Below, piece after piece: positions 53,406 through 64,000 of a stretch of 64,000 nt of DNA. Below the pieces are notes generated by a model. That model made no database searches. It saw nothing but the letters and a program-made list of their open reading frames with translations, and had not been told where the DNA came from. The DNA comes from Magicicada septendecula (lineage: Eukaryota > Arthropoda > Insecta > Hemiptera > Cicadidae): contig CM068373.1 of NCBI GenBank assembly GCA_034769895.1, forward strand, positions 279,009,658 to 279,073,657, written 5' to 3'. How positions within the stretch are numbered: the first letter of the stretch is position 1; the number at the start of each line of letters is the position of its first letter. A program made the position numbers and the translations under genes.

Positions 53406-53649
53406 AATAATACTATAAATATATATTATATCTGTGTTATTTAGACCACGGATCTGACACTTGTGTAGGACGTGACTTCTACTATAGTGGTACCCAATCA
53501 TAACGTTGTTATAACAACGGGATGTCAATTGTATGCATTCCTGGCACACCTGATGTGACCGTACAGAAATAGTCGTGATGACGTCGATATGGGGGGAATT
53601 TCAGCCAATCCCCAGACTTAAACACTAAATTGTGTTTATCTTTTAATTG

Positions 53650-55615
53650 TATAAGACGTGCAGTCTGAAATGGAAAGTGGAGATCTTAACAGGGTAAGTA
53701 AAGTGTTTAAATATCTCAAATTGAAAAGTGAAGTTAAAAAATGTGTTAAGCTCTTGCGGTTTAATGAGCAGTGCTTAATTAATAATGTTATACCAAAACA
53801 TGCGTATGCGAATATACAAAATACAACAATGTGGCTAAAAAAGTGAAAGAACAAAATGAAAAGTTGTGGCTTAGGTTAGAAATAAGATCACTATACAGAT
53901 TAGTTAACAGATATAATAAAGAATTATTTATAAACGTATGGAACTACTGGAAATATATTCATATAAAGAAATAGAAGAAATAATATATAACTTTGGGACT
54001 ACGTACATTGAAAATAAACTGAAGGAGAAAAACGGTAAGTTGTCTGAAAAGTTAAACAGGTTAATAAGAAAGAAAAAAGGGAATAAAGATAGAAAAGTTA
54101 AGTTTGACTATAATAAATGAGTGACAAATCTTACCGATGTAAATTTTAATGAGGAAGAGAAAGAATTGTTAGCTTAAGGGTTCAAATTTGCGCCACCTCC
54201 AGAAATGGACCAAGAGAAATTAATTATTGAGTGTGAAGCTGTGATACAAAAATTACGTAACGAGGAAGTCGAGAAATAGATAAGGTGGGAAATAAGTAGT
54301 CTAGTTAACAGAAAAGGAAGTAATCTGAAAAAAGAAAAAAGGAATACATTGGTGAATGGACTGAAAAATAAAAATAAGAATAATTAAATTATAGCCTCTA
54401 AAGCGGATAAAGAAAATACAATGCTATTACTTAAGAAAAATGATTACGTAACGAAAGCTGAGAAATTTACTAGTAAAGGCCCTTATGAGGAAATTAACTA
54501 TGATTACACAAATAAGTTCCAAGCTATGGAAAAGCAGTTGATGAAAGAAATATCGTTTATTAATGAATATGAAAAAAAGTGCCAGATAGAAAATAATCCT
54601 TCAGCTCCAAAATTAAAATCTCAGGTCAAAATACATAAGGAAGGTCTCCCAGTAAGACCAATTGTTTAGTATATTAATGCACCATCTTATAAAATATCTA
54701 AAGATATAAGTAAGATTTTGAAGGAAATATATCAATATGGGGAGAAATGTAGTGTTAAGAATGACATAGAGCTTATAGAAAAGTTAATAAAAGTGGTAGT
54801 AAATGAAAATATGCATCTCGTATTTTTAGATGTTAAAGATATGTTTACTAGAATAAAGGTAGATAAGGTTAGACAGTAATAACTTTGGAGGTTACAAGTA
54901 CAAGGACCAAGTGTTGAAGGTAATAAAAGAATCTCTAAGCCAAAATTATTTTCACAATAAATTTTATATATGAAGGGAAGGTTACATATGGGATCGTCAT
55001 TGTCTCCGATTATGGCAGAAATCCTTATGAACGATTTAGAAAAAAGGTTATTGAATTCGACGAAATACAAAGAGAAAATAAAATTGTGTGCTAGGTATGT
55101 AGGTATGTAGACGACGTACTGGTGATATGGGATGGGAATATAGAAGAAAAGCATGATTTTGTAAAGGATGGAATAGCATGGATAGTAATATACAAATCAA
55201 AGAAGAAATAGGCGGGAAGGAGTTGAATTACTTAGATTTAATGATGAAAATAAAAGTTGGAAAAGAATTGATTTTGGATACATTCAGGAAGGGAGTTTAT
55301 TCGGATCTAATTATTCCTAAGGATTCATACCATCCATATAAATATAAAATGGCAGCATTAAACGCTTTTTGTTGTAGGATGGATATGTTTTTAAAAGATG
55401 AAGATACCAAGGATAAGAGGATAAAAGAGGTAGAAAAAAATAATTATTATAATATGAATGTAAATAACAAAATAATGGATAAGATCCGTACAGGAGAAAA
55501 TGTGGGGGATAGGAAGGATACAAATTATATGGGATCGGTAACACATGCAGGACCAAAATTATTGTGGAATGTTGTAAGAAAAGTGATAGATGAAGCAATT
55601 TAAAATTGTATGACA
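53650..55615 (+). pseudogene. Penelope-like reverse transcriptase, many frame breaks
   Basis: Pieces in order: an N-terminal lysine-rich region (53658-54120), APKLKSQVKIHKEGLPVRPI (about 54604-54666; Penelope RTs have P-LKS-IKIHK-G-PVRPIVS), the catalytic region around 55095-55135 where YVDD is followed by VLVIWDG but an 8-bp duplication (AGGTATGT twice) shifts the frame, and 55178-55603 with ELNYLDLMM, FRKGVYSDLIIPKDSYHPYK and MAALNAFCCRM, which match the thumb region of this clade. Stops and shifts show it is dead. Confidence 0.82.
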
Positions 55616-55696
55616 GTGTGACAGTGTTTGATAAAATTAAGAACAGTAATACAGTATAAGAAGACATTCCGATTTTACAAAAAAGTAGGGTATAAA

Positions 55697-55935
55697 AACT
55701 AAATTTAAGGATTGTAATAAATTGTACGCAGGCGAAACGAACCGTACGTTTGAGTGTAGACTGGCGGATCATAAAAGAGGGGAAGGGAATAGGACATCCA
55801 GTTCACTATATGCTAGGCATTTTGTTGAAGAAAACAATAAGTTTGTTTATCCATTAGAGGAATATGCAATTATAAAGGTTGTACATAGGCCTAATTCGGT
55901 GGAAGAAAATTGGGAGAAGAACTTCAAATATTAAA
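55697..55935 (+). pseudogene. GIY-YIG endonuclease remnant of the Penelope-like element
   Basis: The frame reads CNKLYAGETNRTFECRLADH then KRG, and YARHFVEENNKF, which fits the Penelope GIY-YIG domain (usual: LYIGETGRTF--R--EH; then S--A-H). The catalytic arginine of the R-x3-H block is kept. The N-terminal GIY strand is not found in frame. Confidence 0.72.
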
Positions 55936-56068
55936 GGAAAGAAAAAGGGATTTAAATAGTTTAATTAACTCAAAGGTGAAATTTGATAATGAAGATATAT
56001 TTTACAACATAGGCTATTAAGGAACAGAGAAATGTGTAACATAAAGGTTGGTAGCACTCTGATACTTA

Positions 56069-56247
56069 TTGTGTGTCCAAGCAGCCATGCGCCCTGAAGG
56101 ATTAAGCGACCCTCGCACACACACACACACGTGCAGCCCGGCCTACCTGCCGCGTGGGCCGGGCTGCGGGTGTGTGTGTGTGAGATTGGGCGTGGGGGTG
56201 CGAGGGTCTCCTAATCCTTCAGGGCGCATGGCTGCTTCGACACACAA
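56069..56247. repeat. 179-nt GC-rich hairpin in the Penelope 3' region
   Basis: The outer arms (56069 TTGTGTGTC to about 56117, and about 56199 to 56247 GACACACAA) pair over most of AGCAGCCATGCGCCCTGAAG and GATTA with few mismatches. The inner arms pair CACACACAC with GTGTGTGTG and GCAGCCCGGCC with GGCCGGGCTGC. As RNA or single-stranded DNA this would be extremely stable. Confidence 0.88.
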
Positions 56248-56454
56248 TAGTGATTGGAAAAGTACCAGGTCATAATGGAAAGTTACCAGACATCAATGGA
56301 AAAGTACTGGGCCAAGGGGTGGTGAGTCGGCTGATTGTTTGCTGCCTAAGGCGTAACAAGGGTGTTTACCTGCTATGTTTGTTCATTGCAAGTTGACGCT
56401 TCCGGGTTGTAGATATGATATATAAAGGAGTGAAGATTTCTAGGTAGGTTGTTG

Positions 56455-56500
56455 TGTTCCATCTGAAGATGAGCCGAGAGGCTTGAAAGCGCTTATAGAA
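56455..56500 (+). ncRNA. Hammerhead-like motif near the Penelope 3' end
   Basis: CTGAAGA at 56463-56469, T, G, AGCC-GAGA-GGCT with a GNRA loop (56472-56483), T, then GAAAGC. The core fits, but stem III would have no loop and stem I is unclear, so activity is doubtful. Confidence 0.35.
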
Positions 56501-56578
56501 AGTAAATTGCGTGCTGGTGGTTGCAATACAAGTTCAGTAAAAATTATACTTAACCACTAAATTGTGTTTATATTTTAA

Positions 56579-57041
56579 GAATAAATATGGGCAGGCTGTG
56601 CGCAGTAATAGCAAATAAACGGATGCGCAACATCTCATTTAGAGCCAATTAAAGTCTTTGTGTAGAAAACTAAATCGTTTTGAGACAGGAAGACGGAGCA
56701 CTACTCCTAGTATGGCCTTGATCAACTGTGCAGTACGACAAGGGTGCACATTGTCAACTTATTTTTAATATATATACAGATGAACCTTCCACAACATTTC
56801 ATGATCGGTTCTTGAATTCATCCATTAAGTAATGTCTAACCATTATAAACATTTATAAAACAATTAAAAAGACTTTAATTAGTATCCATTAGTATACATG
56901 CACAGTTTCTATGTGCAAAAGACAATAATTAATTGTATTTAAGTACGATTGTTACTGCTATATAAGAGAATTTAGTTTAGTTAATTTTCAGTAAACATCA
57001 ACCTCCATAATAACAGACTAGCATTTATCCATGCAACCTCT

Positions 57042-57072
<31 letters not shown>

Positions 57073-57892
57073 CGCGCACCCTTGAGTAAGGTTACAGAAC
57101 TAAGGATATAGAAAACGTCCGGTAGAAGTTACTGTGACGTTGAAAGGGTTGCCTGCGGTAATCAACTTTGTCACGGCGATGTTGCTCCAATAAAAAATTG
57201 ACCAATTCAGCCACACTGTCGCAGCGATTTATAGCACCGAGTTTCTTACGTTGCCGTCTCCTGACCAGACCAGACGTATCTCAGCGCATTTGTCTCCCGT
57301 TTGTTTTTGCTTCTTCCAGTTTTCTAATTGCATCTCAATTATTGTGACCAACAGTTTTCTGTCTGTTCTCATATTTTATTCGTCTTGTTCGAACGTACAT
57401 TTTTTTCTATTATACTTTTCTTTACCTATACTTTCTTTGGGAATGTACTGCTGAAATAATATTGTAAAAATTAAAATATACGCTGCACGCATGCTGGCTA
57501 TACCTTTGCTTGACCAGTTTTACATAACAGCTGATTGTAATGTACGGTTACCTTCCGCAGCTCAGAATTTCAAAGTGGACTCATCCATACATAAACTGGT
57601 TTCTGGCCAAATGCCTTAGCTTTGATATTGTTGTATTTGTACATGGTGATCATTTTGTTTAGAGCAGGATTCAGCATAAGTGGCTTCTCGAGCGCCTTCT
57701 TTAGTGTCAGAACTATTGTTAAGTGCTCCTACTGCTTTCATAGTGCGATTCTGTAGTTGTTCTCAAGTGCCAATACGTCTAGAATAAACTAATGACTTCG
57801 ACGAACTCCCTACAGAGGAGTCTAAAACTGGAGAACGGATGATCGAAGCAGCCATCTTATTGGTCAGTTTCGATCATCCACAGGTTGCCGTA
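56579..57892. other. Unassigned sequence with a Z-DNA-type microsatellite
   Basis: (GT)n followed by (GC)n lies at 57041-57078. A short segment at about 56700-56790 (GTACGACAAGGGTGCACATTG) resembles the 'R-QGC-LS' box of a LINE RT. No gene is seen. Confidence 0.45.
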
Positions 57893-58379
57893 CGTATTTT
57901 TACAACGTATCGTCGTATTGTACAGTGGAAGCTAAATACAGACACCATTGAAGTAACTGTCACTAATTACCAGCTTTGATTATTCTCAAACAACAATTTG
58001 AAATCAACGAGGTACTTTAAACAATAATTCAATTTTAACTTGTCCGCACAAGCCCGCCTGTGCTTGTCCTCACGTACAATACCGAGTTATTACAGTACTG
58101 CATTAATTAACACAATAATCACTTTCACTAATCCGCAACAATCACTTGATCCGCACTCTACAATGTCTCCAGGTGTAACTGATTGACTAAGCCGGCCTCT
58201 GTTCCTTACACAGATCTCGCAGAGGTTCCAGAATAATTTTCCATATTCCTCGCGGCGTGCCTATATAATTTGCATAGTTACAAGAGCTCAAACAATCTGG
58301 AAGTTACCTGAGTATACGACCTTCACACAGACGCTGCACGCAATGGGATAGTCGAGAAACGTGTATTTGTCGTAGCAAT
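57893..58379 (-). repeat. Solo LTR-like copy
   Basis: TTACAACGTATCGTCGTATTGTACAGTGG at the left and GTCGTAGCAATATT at the right resemble the gypsy LTR edges, and the interior shares words with 23849-24145. It is a separate subfamily from the 44880 LTR. Confidence 0.6.
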
Positions 58380-58929
58380 ATTATTTAAATTATATCTAAT
58401 CTTACCAGAGATGTGAGTTGGTGCACAACTGCGCATGATAACCATTTCCCAGATAACTGTCGGTAGTCTGTTTATTTGTAGTATGCAGTGTTTTTATAAT
58501 TCAATAAAATAAATATTTAGCATTTGCAGATGATTTCGTTGTTTTGACAAAAATCTAGAAGAAACAAAAATTTGAGTAAAACTGTTTATAAAATAAGTTT
58601 CAAAATATACTTGTCTTTTTATAAAAAAGTAGGCTATATCTTTAAAATTAAATGTTAGACATAAAAATTTAAATTAAAAATAAAATTAAAGTGGCTAATA
58701 ACTCGCATAGTCTGAACACTCTAGATGTTTTTATTGTTAGCGACTTTTCGATTTCGCTACAATATCGTTTTAATATTATCGATTTCTTTTTTATAATAGT
58801 CACCAGTAGAACATATAGCTTCAGCACAGGATTTTCAAGTTCTAATGACCCTCCCCCCGCTTTTTGTGTGATTAAGATAGTTGTACAAATTGTAGAAATA
58901 TTGTCCCGTATAAGTTGGTAAACAAGCAA
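58380..58929. other. AT-rich sequence, nothing recognised
   Basis: Overlapping open frames on both strands here have no recognisable domain and are probably chance. Confidence 0.4.
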
Positions 58930-59350
58930 AGGAACACGCCTAAAATTCTACAAGGTGATGGCTCTTGCCAAACTTATTTATGGGTTTGAGAATTGGACTT
59001 TAACAAAAGGCCAGGCCAGTCACATCCAAGCGGCCGAAATGAGATTTCTCAGGCACGTGGCAGGGTATACTCTCCATGATCAAGAAACGCAAATATACGG
59101 CAGGAACTGAATATTATGAGTATACTCGACTGGATCGCCCAGTATCGGTTGAATTGGTGGGAACATCTTTGCCGAATGGATGACTGCCGAATCCCCAAAC
59201 AACTCTGGAACTATATGCCGAGGGGACGGAGAGGTGTGGGACGTCCGAGGAAGCGCTGGAGTGACCAGCTCTAATCTTTGTCTATTTGAGACCGGAACAA
59301 ACCATCCTTGGTTTAATCCGTGAAGATGATGATGGTGATGATGATGATTT
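58930..59350 (+). pseudogene. LINE C-terminal fragment and 3' end
   Basis: The plus strand reads KILQGDGSC, ILDWIAQYRLNWWEHLCRMD, IPKQLWNYMPRGRRGVGRPR then KRWSDQL, then AACCATCCTTGGTTTAATCC and a GATGATGATG tail. It is the same family and 3' end as 46775-46910 and 8415-9075. Confidence 0.78.
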
Positions 59351-61356
59351 AAACCGTAATGTACACACAGTCCTGAGTGACTATTCCATCCAAGAACGTC
59401 AGAGAACGCATTACTTTCTAACTCGTACATAAACTTAATACAAGGAGTTAAATTATTCACATACTCAAAGAGTTGCCTTTACCATATATTAGTGTAAACC
59501 AGAAGACTGTCCAATCGATAAGACAGTCCATTTGGTACATTTCCATCTAACTTTAGACGCAACACCGAGTTATCAAGAAATTATCTTAACAAGCAAATAG
59601 TTATAAGTTCCACAATTACGTCAGCAAGTAAATTTACTGACGTAAGTAGTTATAGGAACTGCGGAGCGCCTTGAGGCAAGTAATACCTAACTGCGACAAT
59701 GAAATTCAATTATTTACCAGATATATTTGCAATGCACTATGTTAATTACTTGAATCCTTTTACTTACATCTGTAACTTATGAAGAAATTAATGTTGAAAC
59801 AAATATAGGTATATTGCATTATATAAAATTGCTCTTGACTATAATATTGAGTACAGGCTACTTACGTGAATCGCATGACTCGTGACATTAAACAGGAAAT
59901 TTTCAATAACCAAATTGATAGTTACAAGTATTATGAATCAGAATAAAAATTAAACACACACACGAGGGGTCAATACAACATTTTCAAGCGGGCAAGGTAA
60001 GCTTCAGTTACCATGATCTTTAATGCACCTTAGATAACAATCTAACAATCCTCTGCTCGCATCAGGTGACTTTATATATTGTACCATTTTTTTACGAACT
60101 GACCAGTTAGGCCGTTCTACTAATGAAACACGCTTAACTGTATGATTAAAATTGAAATCATTATTGTGTAACATCATACTCGAAACAAGAATATTTATAT
60201 AAGTCATTTTCACAGAATCACTTACTTAATAATTATTTTCTTATACATAAGAATGTTTCTACGTTTATAACAAAGCGAGTTAAATAATTAACAGAAAGGG
60301 AGGCAAACAAAAATTTTAAGATGTTTTGATCGACCACAAAGGATTAGGCTCTACTGTACCCAAATCACGTCACCCGGAGTCCTCACTTCTCGTTAAAACA
60401 TCGTCTTGGAAACTCGAGATGATCCGACATGTTGGAAACTCGAGACAGGGCACTGCAACACATCGTGCGACCAGCTGAAACTGCAACCGCTCCAGTGCAA
60501 CCAGCCCACACACGCTATCATTGTGCCGGCACAAGTTGCCGTGCAAATTGCAGCGTGTGTGGCCAGCTTAAGAAGGGTATATAGTTGAATTAAGGGCGAC
60601 ATCCAATCTGGTCACTGGTAGTCCCTCCCCTTGTACAAATTCGAGACCCTCATTAGTAAATTAAAAACCGACCGCCCTTGCAGGTCGACGAGCCTAAACG
60701 GAAAGCTGAACTGAAAGCAAGTGCGTGTACTAAAAGTATTCGTTTCTCGAAAATCTAACCCCATGATTTGTAGTCCAGATATTTTAAAAATACGTACTCA
60801 TATTTCTGTCATAACAGTGCTCTCTTTGATTTTAAAAATTATACTTTATTTACACGTTTTTAAACTTAATACTGTTTCTTTTTCTTCTTCTTCTTTTACT
60901 TATTCTTCTTATCTCCACGTCTTAGGCATGATGTTTGTTCGACTTGACAAAGTAACAACAGATTTGCTCCAATTTTACAAATGTTTTCCATGTCATGATT
61001 GCCCCAGTGGGATACCCACAGGCTTATAGGTTTTCTGGCAACATTTCAAGGTAGAACCCCCTTCGAAGAATACAAATTGTCATCTCTTATATGTTTACGA
61101 TAGACTGTTATGTTTATATTTTTCGTGGTTTACAGTAGTTAATATTAATTAAGGTTGACGCTTAGTCTAAAGGTTAAACCTAGGGGGGCTGATAGAGAGA
61201 CGTTTTGAGAGAGACTGCGTCATTTACCTTGGAGGAGGACAAAGCCGTCACTGGGACTACATTAATTTTACTTAATTTGGTGATTTTTAACATTTTTGTT
61301 GTAGTGTGCGTCGGACAATCGTACAATTAGCGACTGTTGTTGGCTGTGGGAATATT
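59351..61356. other. Unassigned intergenic sequence
   Basis: No element ends or convincing frame are seen. A short direct repeat (TTGGAAACTCGAGA) occurs at 60405 and 60434. Confidence 0.35.
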
Positions 61357-61829
61357 GTGACGCGTAAATACATTGCGATTAACGAGTTCTCTGGTGTTAA
61401 ATAAGTTATTTCACTGATTAATGCGATCTACGTACCTTAGTGTAACTGACCAGCACCCAGTTACGTGGCGAGGACAATAAAGGCTACTCCACATAGACGC
61501 GATACTCGGTATAGTCGGTACAGTACTCGGTAAGATTATCGTTGCTTACTGACAGGACTACCTACACTAGCGCGACACTCGGTATAGTCGGTACAGTACT
61601 CGGTAAGATTACCGTTGCTTACCGACAGGACTACCTACACTAGCGCGACACTCGGTATAGTCGGTACAGTACTCGGTAAGATTATCGTTGCTTACCGAGA
61701 GGACTGCCTACACTAGCGCGACACTCGGTATAGTCGGTACACTACTCGGTAAGATTACGTTGCTTACCGACAGGACTGTATTTTGTTTTCCACTATACTA
61801 TACGACGATCAACTAGACCGTCGTAACAA
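61357..61829 (+). repeat. LTR copy in plus orientation with internal tandem repeat
   Basis: The right part (TGTATTTTGTTTTCCACTAT, ACGACGATCAACTAGACCGT, CGTAACA) matches the gypsy LTR end in the opposite orientation to the 44880 copy. The left edge is probably TGTGACGCG near 61357. A four-unit tandem array lies inside. Confidence 0.6.
61492..61786 (+). repeat. 73-bp tandem repeat, 4 units
   Basis: CGCGA(T/C)ACTCGGTATAG starts at 61498, 61571, 61644 and 61717, all exactly 73 bp apart. Each unit also contains the near-duplicate words CTCGGTATAGTCGGTA and GTACTCGGTAAGAT. Confidence 0.95.
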
Positions 61830-61926
61830 TACAGTATTATCAGTAGCAAATAAATCTAAATTAAGAATTTTTTTTTACAAACATATTTTTTTATAAAGAT
61901 GTCAACAACACCACGAAGACCAAAAT

Positions 61927-62225
61927 TAATTACCATAGTAATAATAATAATAATAATTGCTGTCATGTATACCACCGAAGTAGCTTAGGAGTAGGCAGTG
62001 TAGGCTGCCTTATGTGAGCAGTACGGCATACAAGGAAGGGAGTGTGGCCAGCACTACGCTTCAACCGCCCATATAATCCCCAGGATGTTATCCCAGGTAC
62101 TCGTTTTCAACAGGCTGAGTCGACCTGGCGGCTGAAAAACGCACCTTGATTTTATGGTGCGGGCCCGGGAATTGAACCCGGGACCTCTAGATTAGTAGCC
62201 AGGTGCTACTAATTACCATAGTAAC
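61927..62225 (-). mobile_element. SINE with 15-bp target duplication
   Basis: TAATTACCATAGTAA lies at 61927-61941 and 62211-62225. On the minus strand the head has a strong polymerase III B box (GGTTCAATTCC, about 62172-62182) and the tail is a TTA repeat (61938-61958). The A box part is weak or lost. Confidence 0.8.
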
Positions 62226-63427
62226 AAGTAAATAAACAAATGCTATTTTATGGTATCTTTAAACAGTCCGTTTGACCTCTCTCATGCCTGTTAAAAACGC
62301 AGCACCGTGCGTTCTGTCCACGTCCGTGTGACCAATTTCATCGCCGCCTGTGTGTTGAATTCAATGCGTTCCCAACCGGACGCAAACGGCCGGGATAAAA
62401 ACGCTCTTGTGACCGTGCCGTAAGTCCGTTGGAGACAACTGGGACGTCCACACACAAGGAACAACGTCAGAGACCAGTAACGCCCTGTTCAAGTGTCCAA
62501 CTTGTTCCGCCCCAGGATAGCTAGTCCCGACCACCAAGACCTACGTATTGTATGCACACCAGTTTTGCTGCCGAGACGCCTGAGGAGCGGGGTTCTTCTG
62601 AATGATAGTGCGTGCTTGTGTTGGACGTATTAGATTGAACGTTTGTACATTATATGTAAGAGTAATTTATTGAATATTTTGTTAAAGTGTGTTTTTTTAA
62701 TCGCTACAAGAAATACGTTGTGAGAGACAGTCAAGTCACACCAAAACTATGTTAAACGTATTTTAAATGTATAGTATTACAGTGATGCGTGCAGTGGAAT
62801 GGAATATGTCACCACATTCCTTGATCGGTAGCAAAGGTGAACTGCTGATAGTACTCTTACAAATTCCTAATCCATGTCCTATATACATCTTTACCAGGTT
62901 GACTGATACAGTTATCATTTTTAACCATAAAAAATATCTCAATCATTTTACGTTTATAAGTATTATCTCCCGGTCATCGAAACCCACTTGTTCATCTTGT
63001 TATTTGAAGTAACAGTCTCTATAATTCCAAGTTTGTCGTGCTTAATCGCTGAACTGCTACCTGTCGTAGTATATGAACGTCCTGCGCAGTATTCAACTTC
63101 CTGTCGTAACAAAAAACAATACATCCACCTGTAGTTAAAGTTGGTCGGGAGCAAAGCAGTGGAGTGGAGACTTGTTGTTTATATGCAGCGCCATACAGAA
63201 GCCTGCGAGGAACTAAAGGCTTCCCTCCCAAGTGCTGTATTGCTTAATTAACGCGTACCAGAATACGATACTAGATTACGAACGTACAACACCGCCTTAG
63301 GAAGCAATCAGTAGCGTGTTCTCAGGTAACCTAACTGAAGCGTTTCCAAACAATTGACTCCATTTAATTCAAAATTACGCCGATGAGTTATCACATTATG
63401 TTTCCGGTTCATATTCCTCGCGCAAAT
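62226..63427. other. Unassigned intergenic sequence
   Basis: No element ends or convincing frame are seen. GC-richer around 62300-62600. Confidence 0.35.
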
Positions 63428-64000
63428 TGTGTGTTTAACTGCTGTCTAATGTACGCTTATTTTACTCTGCGTTGTTTACAATGGGAGGCAGGCAACAAGT
63501 TGTGTTCTATATACAGACGAATCAATCAACGTAACAAGAACGTCATTACTTTTGTAGCTGTGTTAATGTCAGTGTCAGTGTTTAACTGCTGTCTAATGTA
63601 CGCTTATTTTACTCTGCGTTGTTTACAATGGGAGGCAGGCAACAAGTTGTGTTCTATATACAGACGAATCAATCAATGTAACAAGAACGTCATTACTTTT
63701 GTAGCTGTGTTAATGTCAGTGTCAGTGTTTAACTGCTGTCTAATGTACGCTTATTTTACTCTGCGTTGTTTACAATGGGAGGCAGGCAACAAGTTGTGTT
63801 CTATATACAGACGAATCACTCAACGTAACAAGAACGTCATTACTTTTGTAGCTGTGTTAATGTCAGTTTCAGTGTTTAACTGCTGTCTAATGTACGCTTA
63901 TTTTACTCTGCGTTGTTTACAATGGGAGGCAGGCAACAAGTTGTGTTCTATATACAGACCAATCAATCAACGTAACAAGAACGTCATTACTTTTGTAGCT
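63428..64000. repeat. 147-bp satellite-like tandem array, continues beyond window
   Basis: GTGTTTAACTGCTGTCTAAT starts at 63431, 63578, 63725 and 63872, exactly 147 bp apart each time. Units differ by only a few bases (for example CAATCAATC, CAATCACTC). The array is cut by the window end. Confidence 0.95.

Larger units (their letters stand above)
53616..56578 (+). mobile_element. Penelope-like element, decayed, with terminal direct repeat
   Basis: A 31-nt sequence (ACTTAAACACTAAATTGTGT and on) at 53616-53646 is repeated with two changes at 56548-56578, fitting the partial LTR-like organisation of Penelope elements. Between them are broken frames for a Penelope-type reverse transcriptase and a GIY-YIG remnant. 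The 3' part carries a large GC-rich hairpin and a hammerhead-like motif. Element edges are approximate. Confidence 0.75.

Noticed and set aside
62160..62225. tRNA gene suggested by the B box
   Set aside because: Only a half tRNA-like head is present, with SINE target duplications and tail.

Overview
This is a eukaryotic, AT-rich, repeat-saturated window, most likely from an insect with a large genome. The strongest evidence is one conserved multi-exon gene for a biogenic-amine G-protein-coupled receptor of the arthropod tyramine / alpha2-like octopamine type. It is embedded in decayed insect-type transposons: hAT, mariner, pogo, Mutator-like MITEs, several LINE families, tRNA-derived SINEs, Ty3/gypsy and a Penelope-like element. 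The species cannot be named from the sequence; a hemimetabolous insect would fit the long introns and repeat load, but that is inference.

The host gene lies on the + strand in seven recognisable coding exons: 5169-5259, 11030-11174, 16462-16687, 17374-17584, 24241-24329, 34405-34625 and 45987-46177. All reading phases match, including an 89-nt exon in the third intracellular loop that long-ORF searches miss. Read from the ATG at 5188 they give 384 residues with all seven helices and the key receptor residues. The N-terminus is probably incomplete and continues to the left of the window.

Layout of the rest. 0.6-4.9 kb: a broken hAT (ZMYM1-like) element carrying two nested MITEs. Intron 1 (5.3-11 kb): LTR debris, a dispersed repeat with a tandem array, R1-type and other LINE fragments, and a SINE. 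Intron 2 (11.2-16.5 kb): a mariner copy, a LINE fragment, then a three-level nest (LINE > Mutator-like MITE > jockey-like LINE). Intron 4: a hAT MITE with perfect 8-bp target duplications, a hairpin repeat and LINE fragments. Intron 5 (24.3-34.4 kb): several large fold-back repeats, one 3.2-kb palindrome with 53-bp tandem arrays, and long TA and GT microsatellites. Intron 6 (34.6-46 kb): another 0.7-kb fold-back and an 8.3-kb Ty3/gypsy element whose downstream LTR was split by a nearly intact 2.5-kb pogo transposon encoding a PHD finger. Downstream (46-64 kb): LINE ends, a second mariner, a second Mutator-like MITE, a decayed Penelope-like element with a GIY-YIG remnant, LTR fragments, a SINE, and a 147-bp satellite running off the right edge.

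The most unusual signal is a short RNA-like motif, CTGANGA + T + 4-5 bp hairpin (often a GNRA loop) + GAAA, in at least seven places on both strands. It sits mainly inside fold-back repeats and at the end of the Penelope-like element. It matches the conserved core of hammerhead ribozymes, with one extra base before stem II. The two copies in the 28.5-29.1 kb fold-back can also form short stems I and III around a legal cleavage site, so this looks like a family of Penelope-derived, ribozyme-carrying hairpin repeats.
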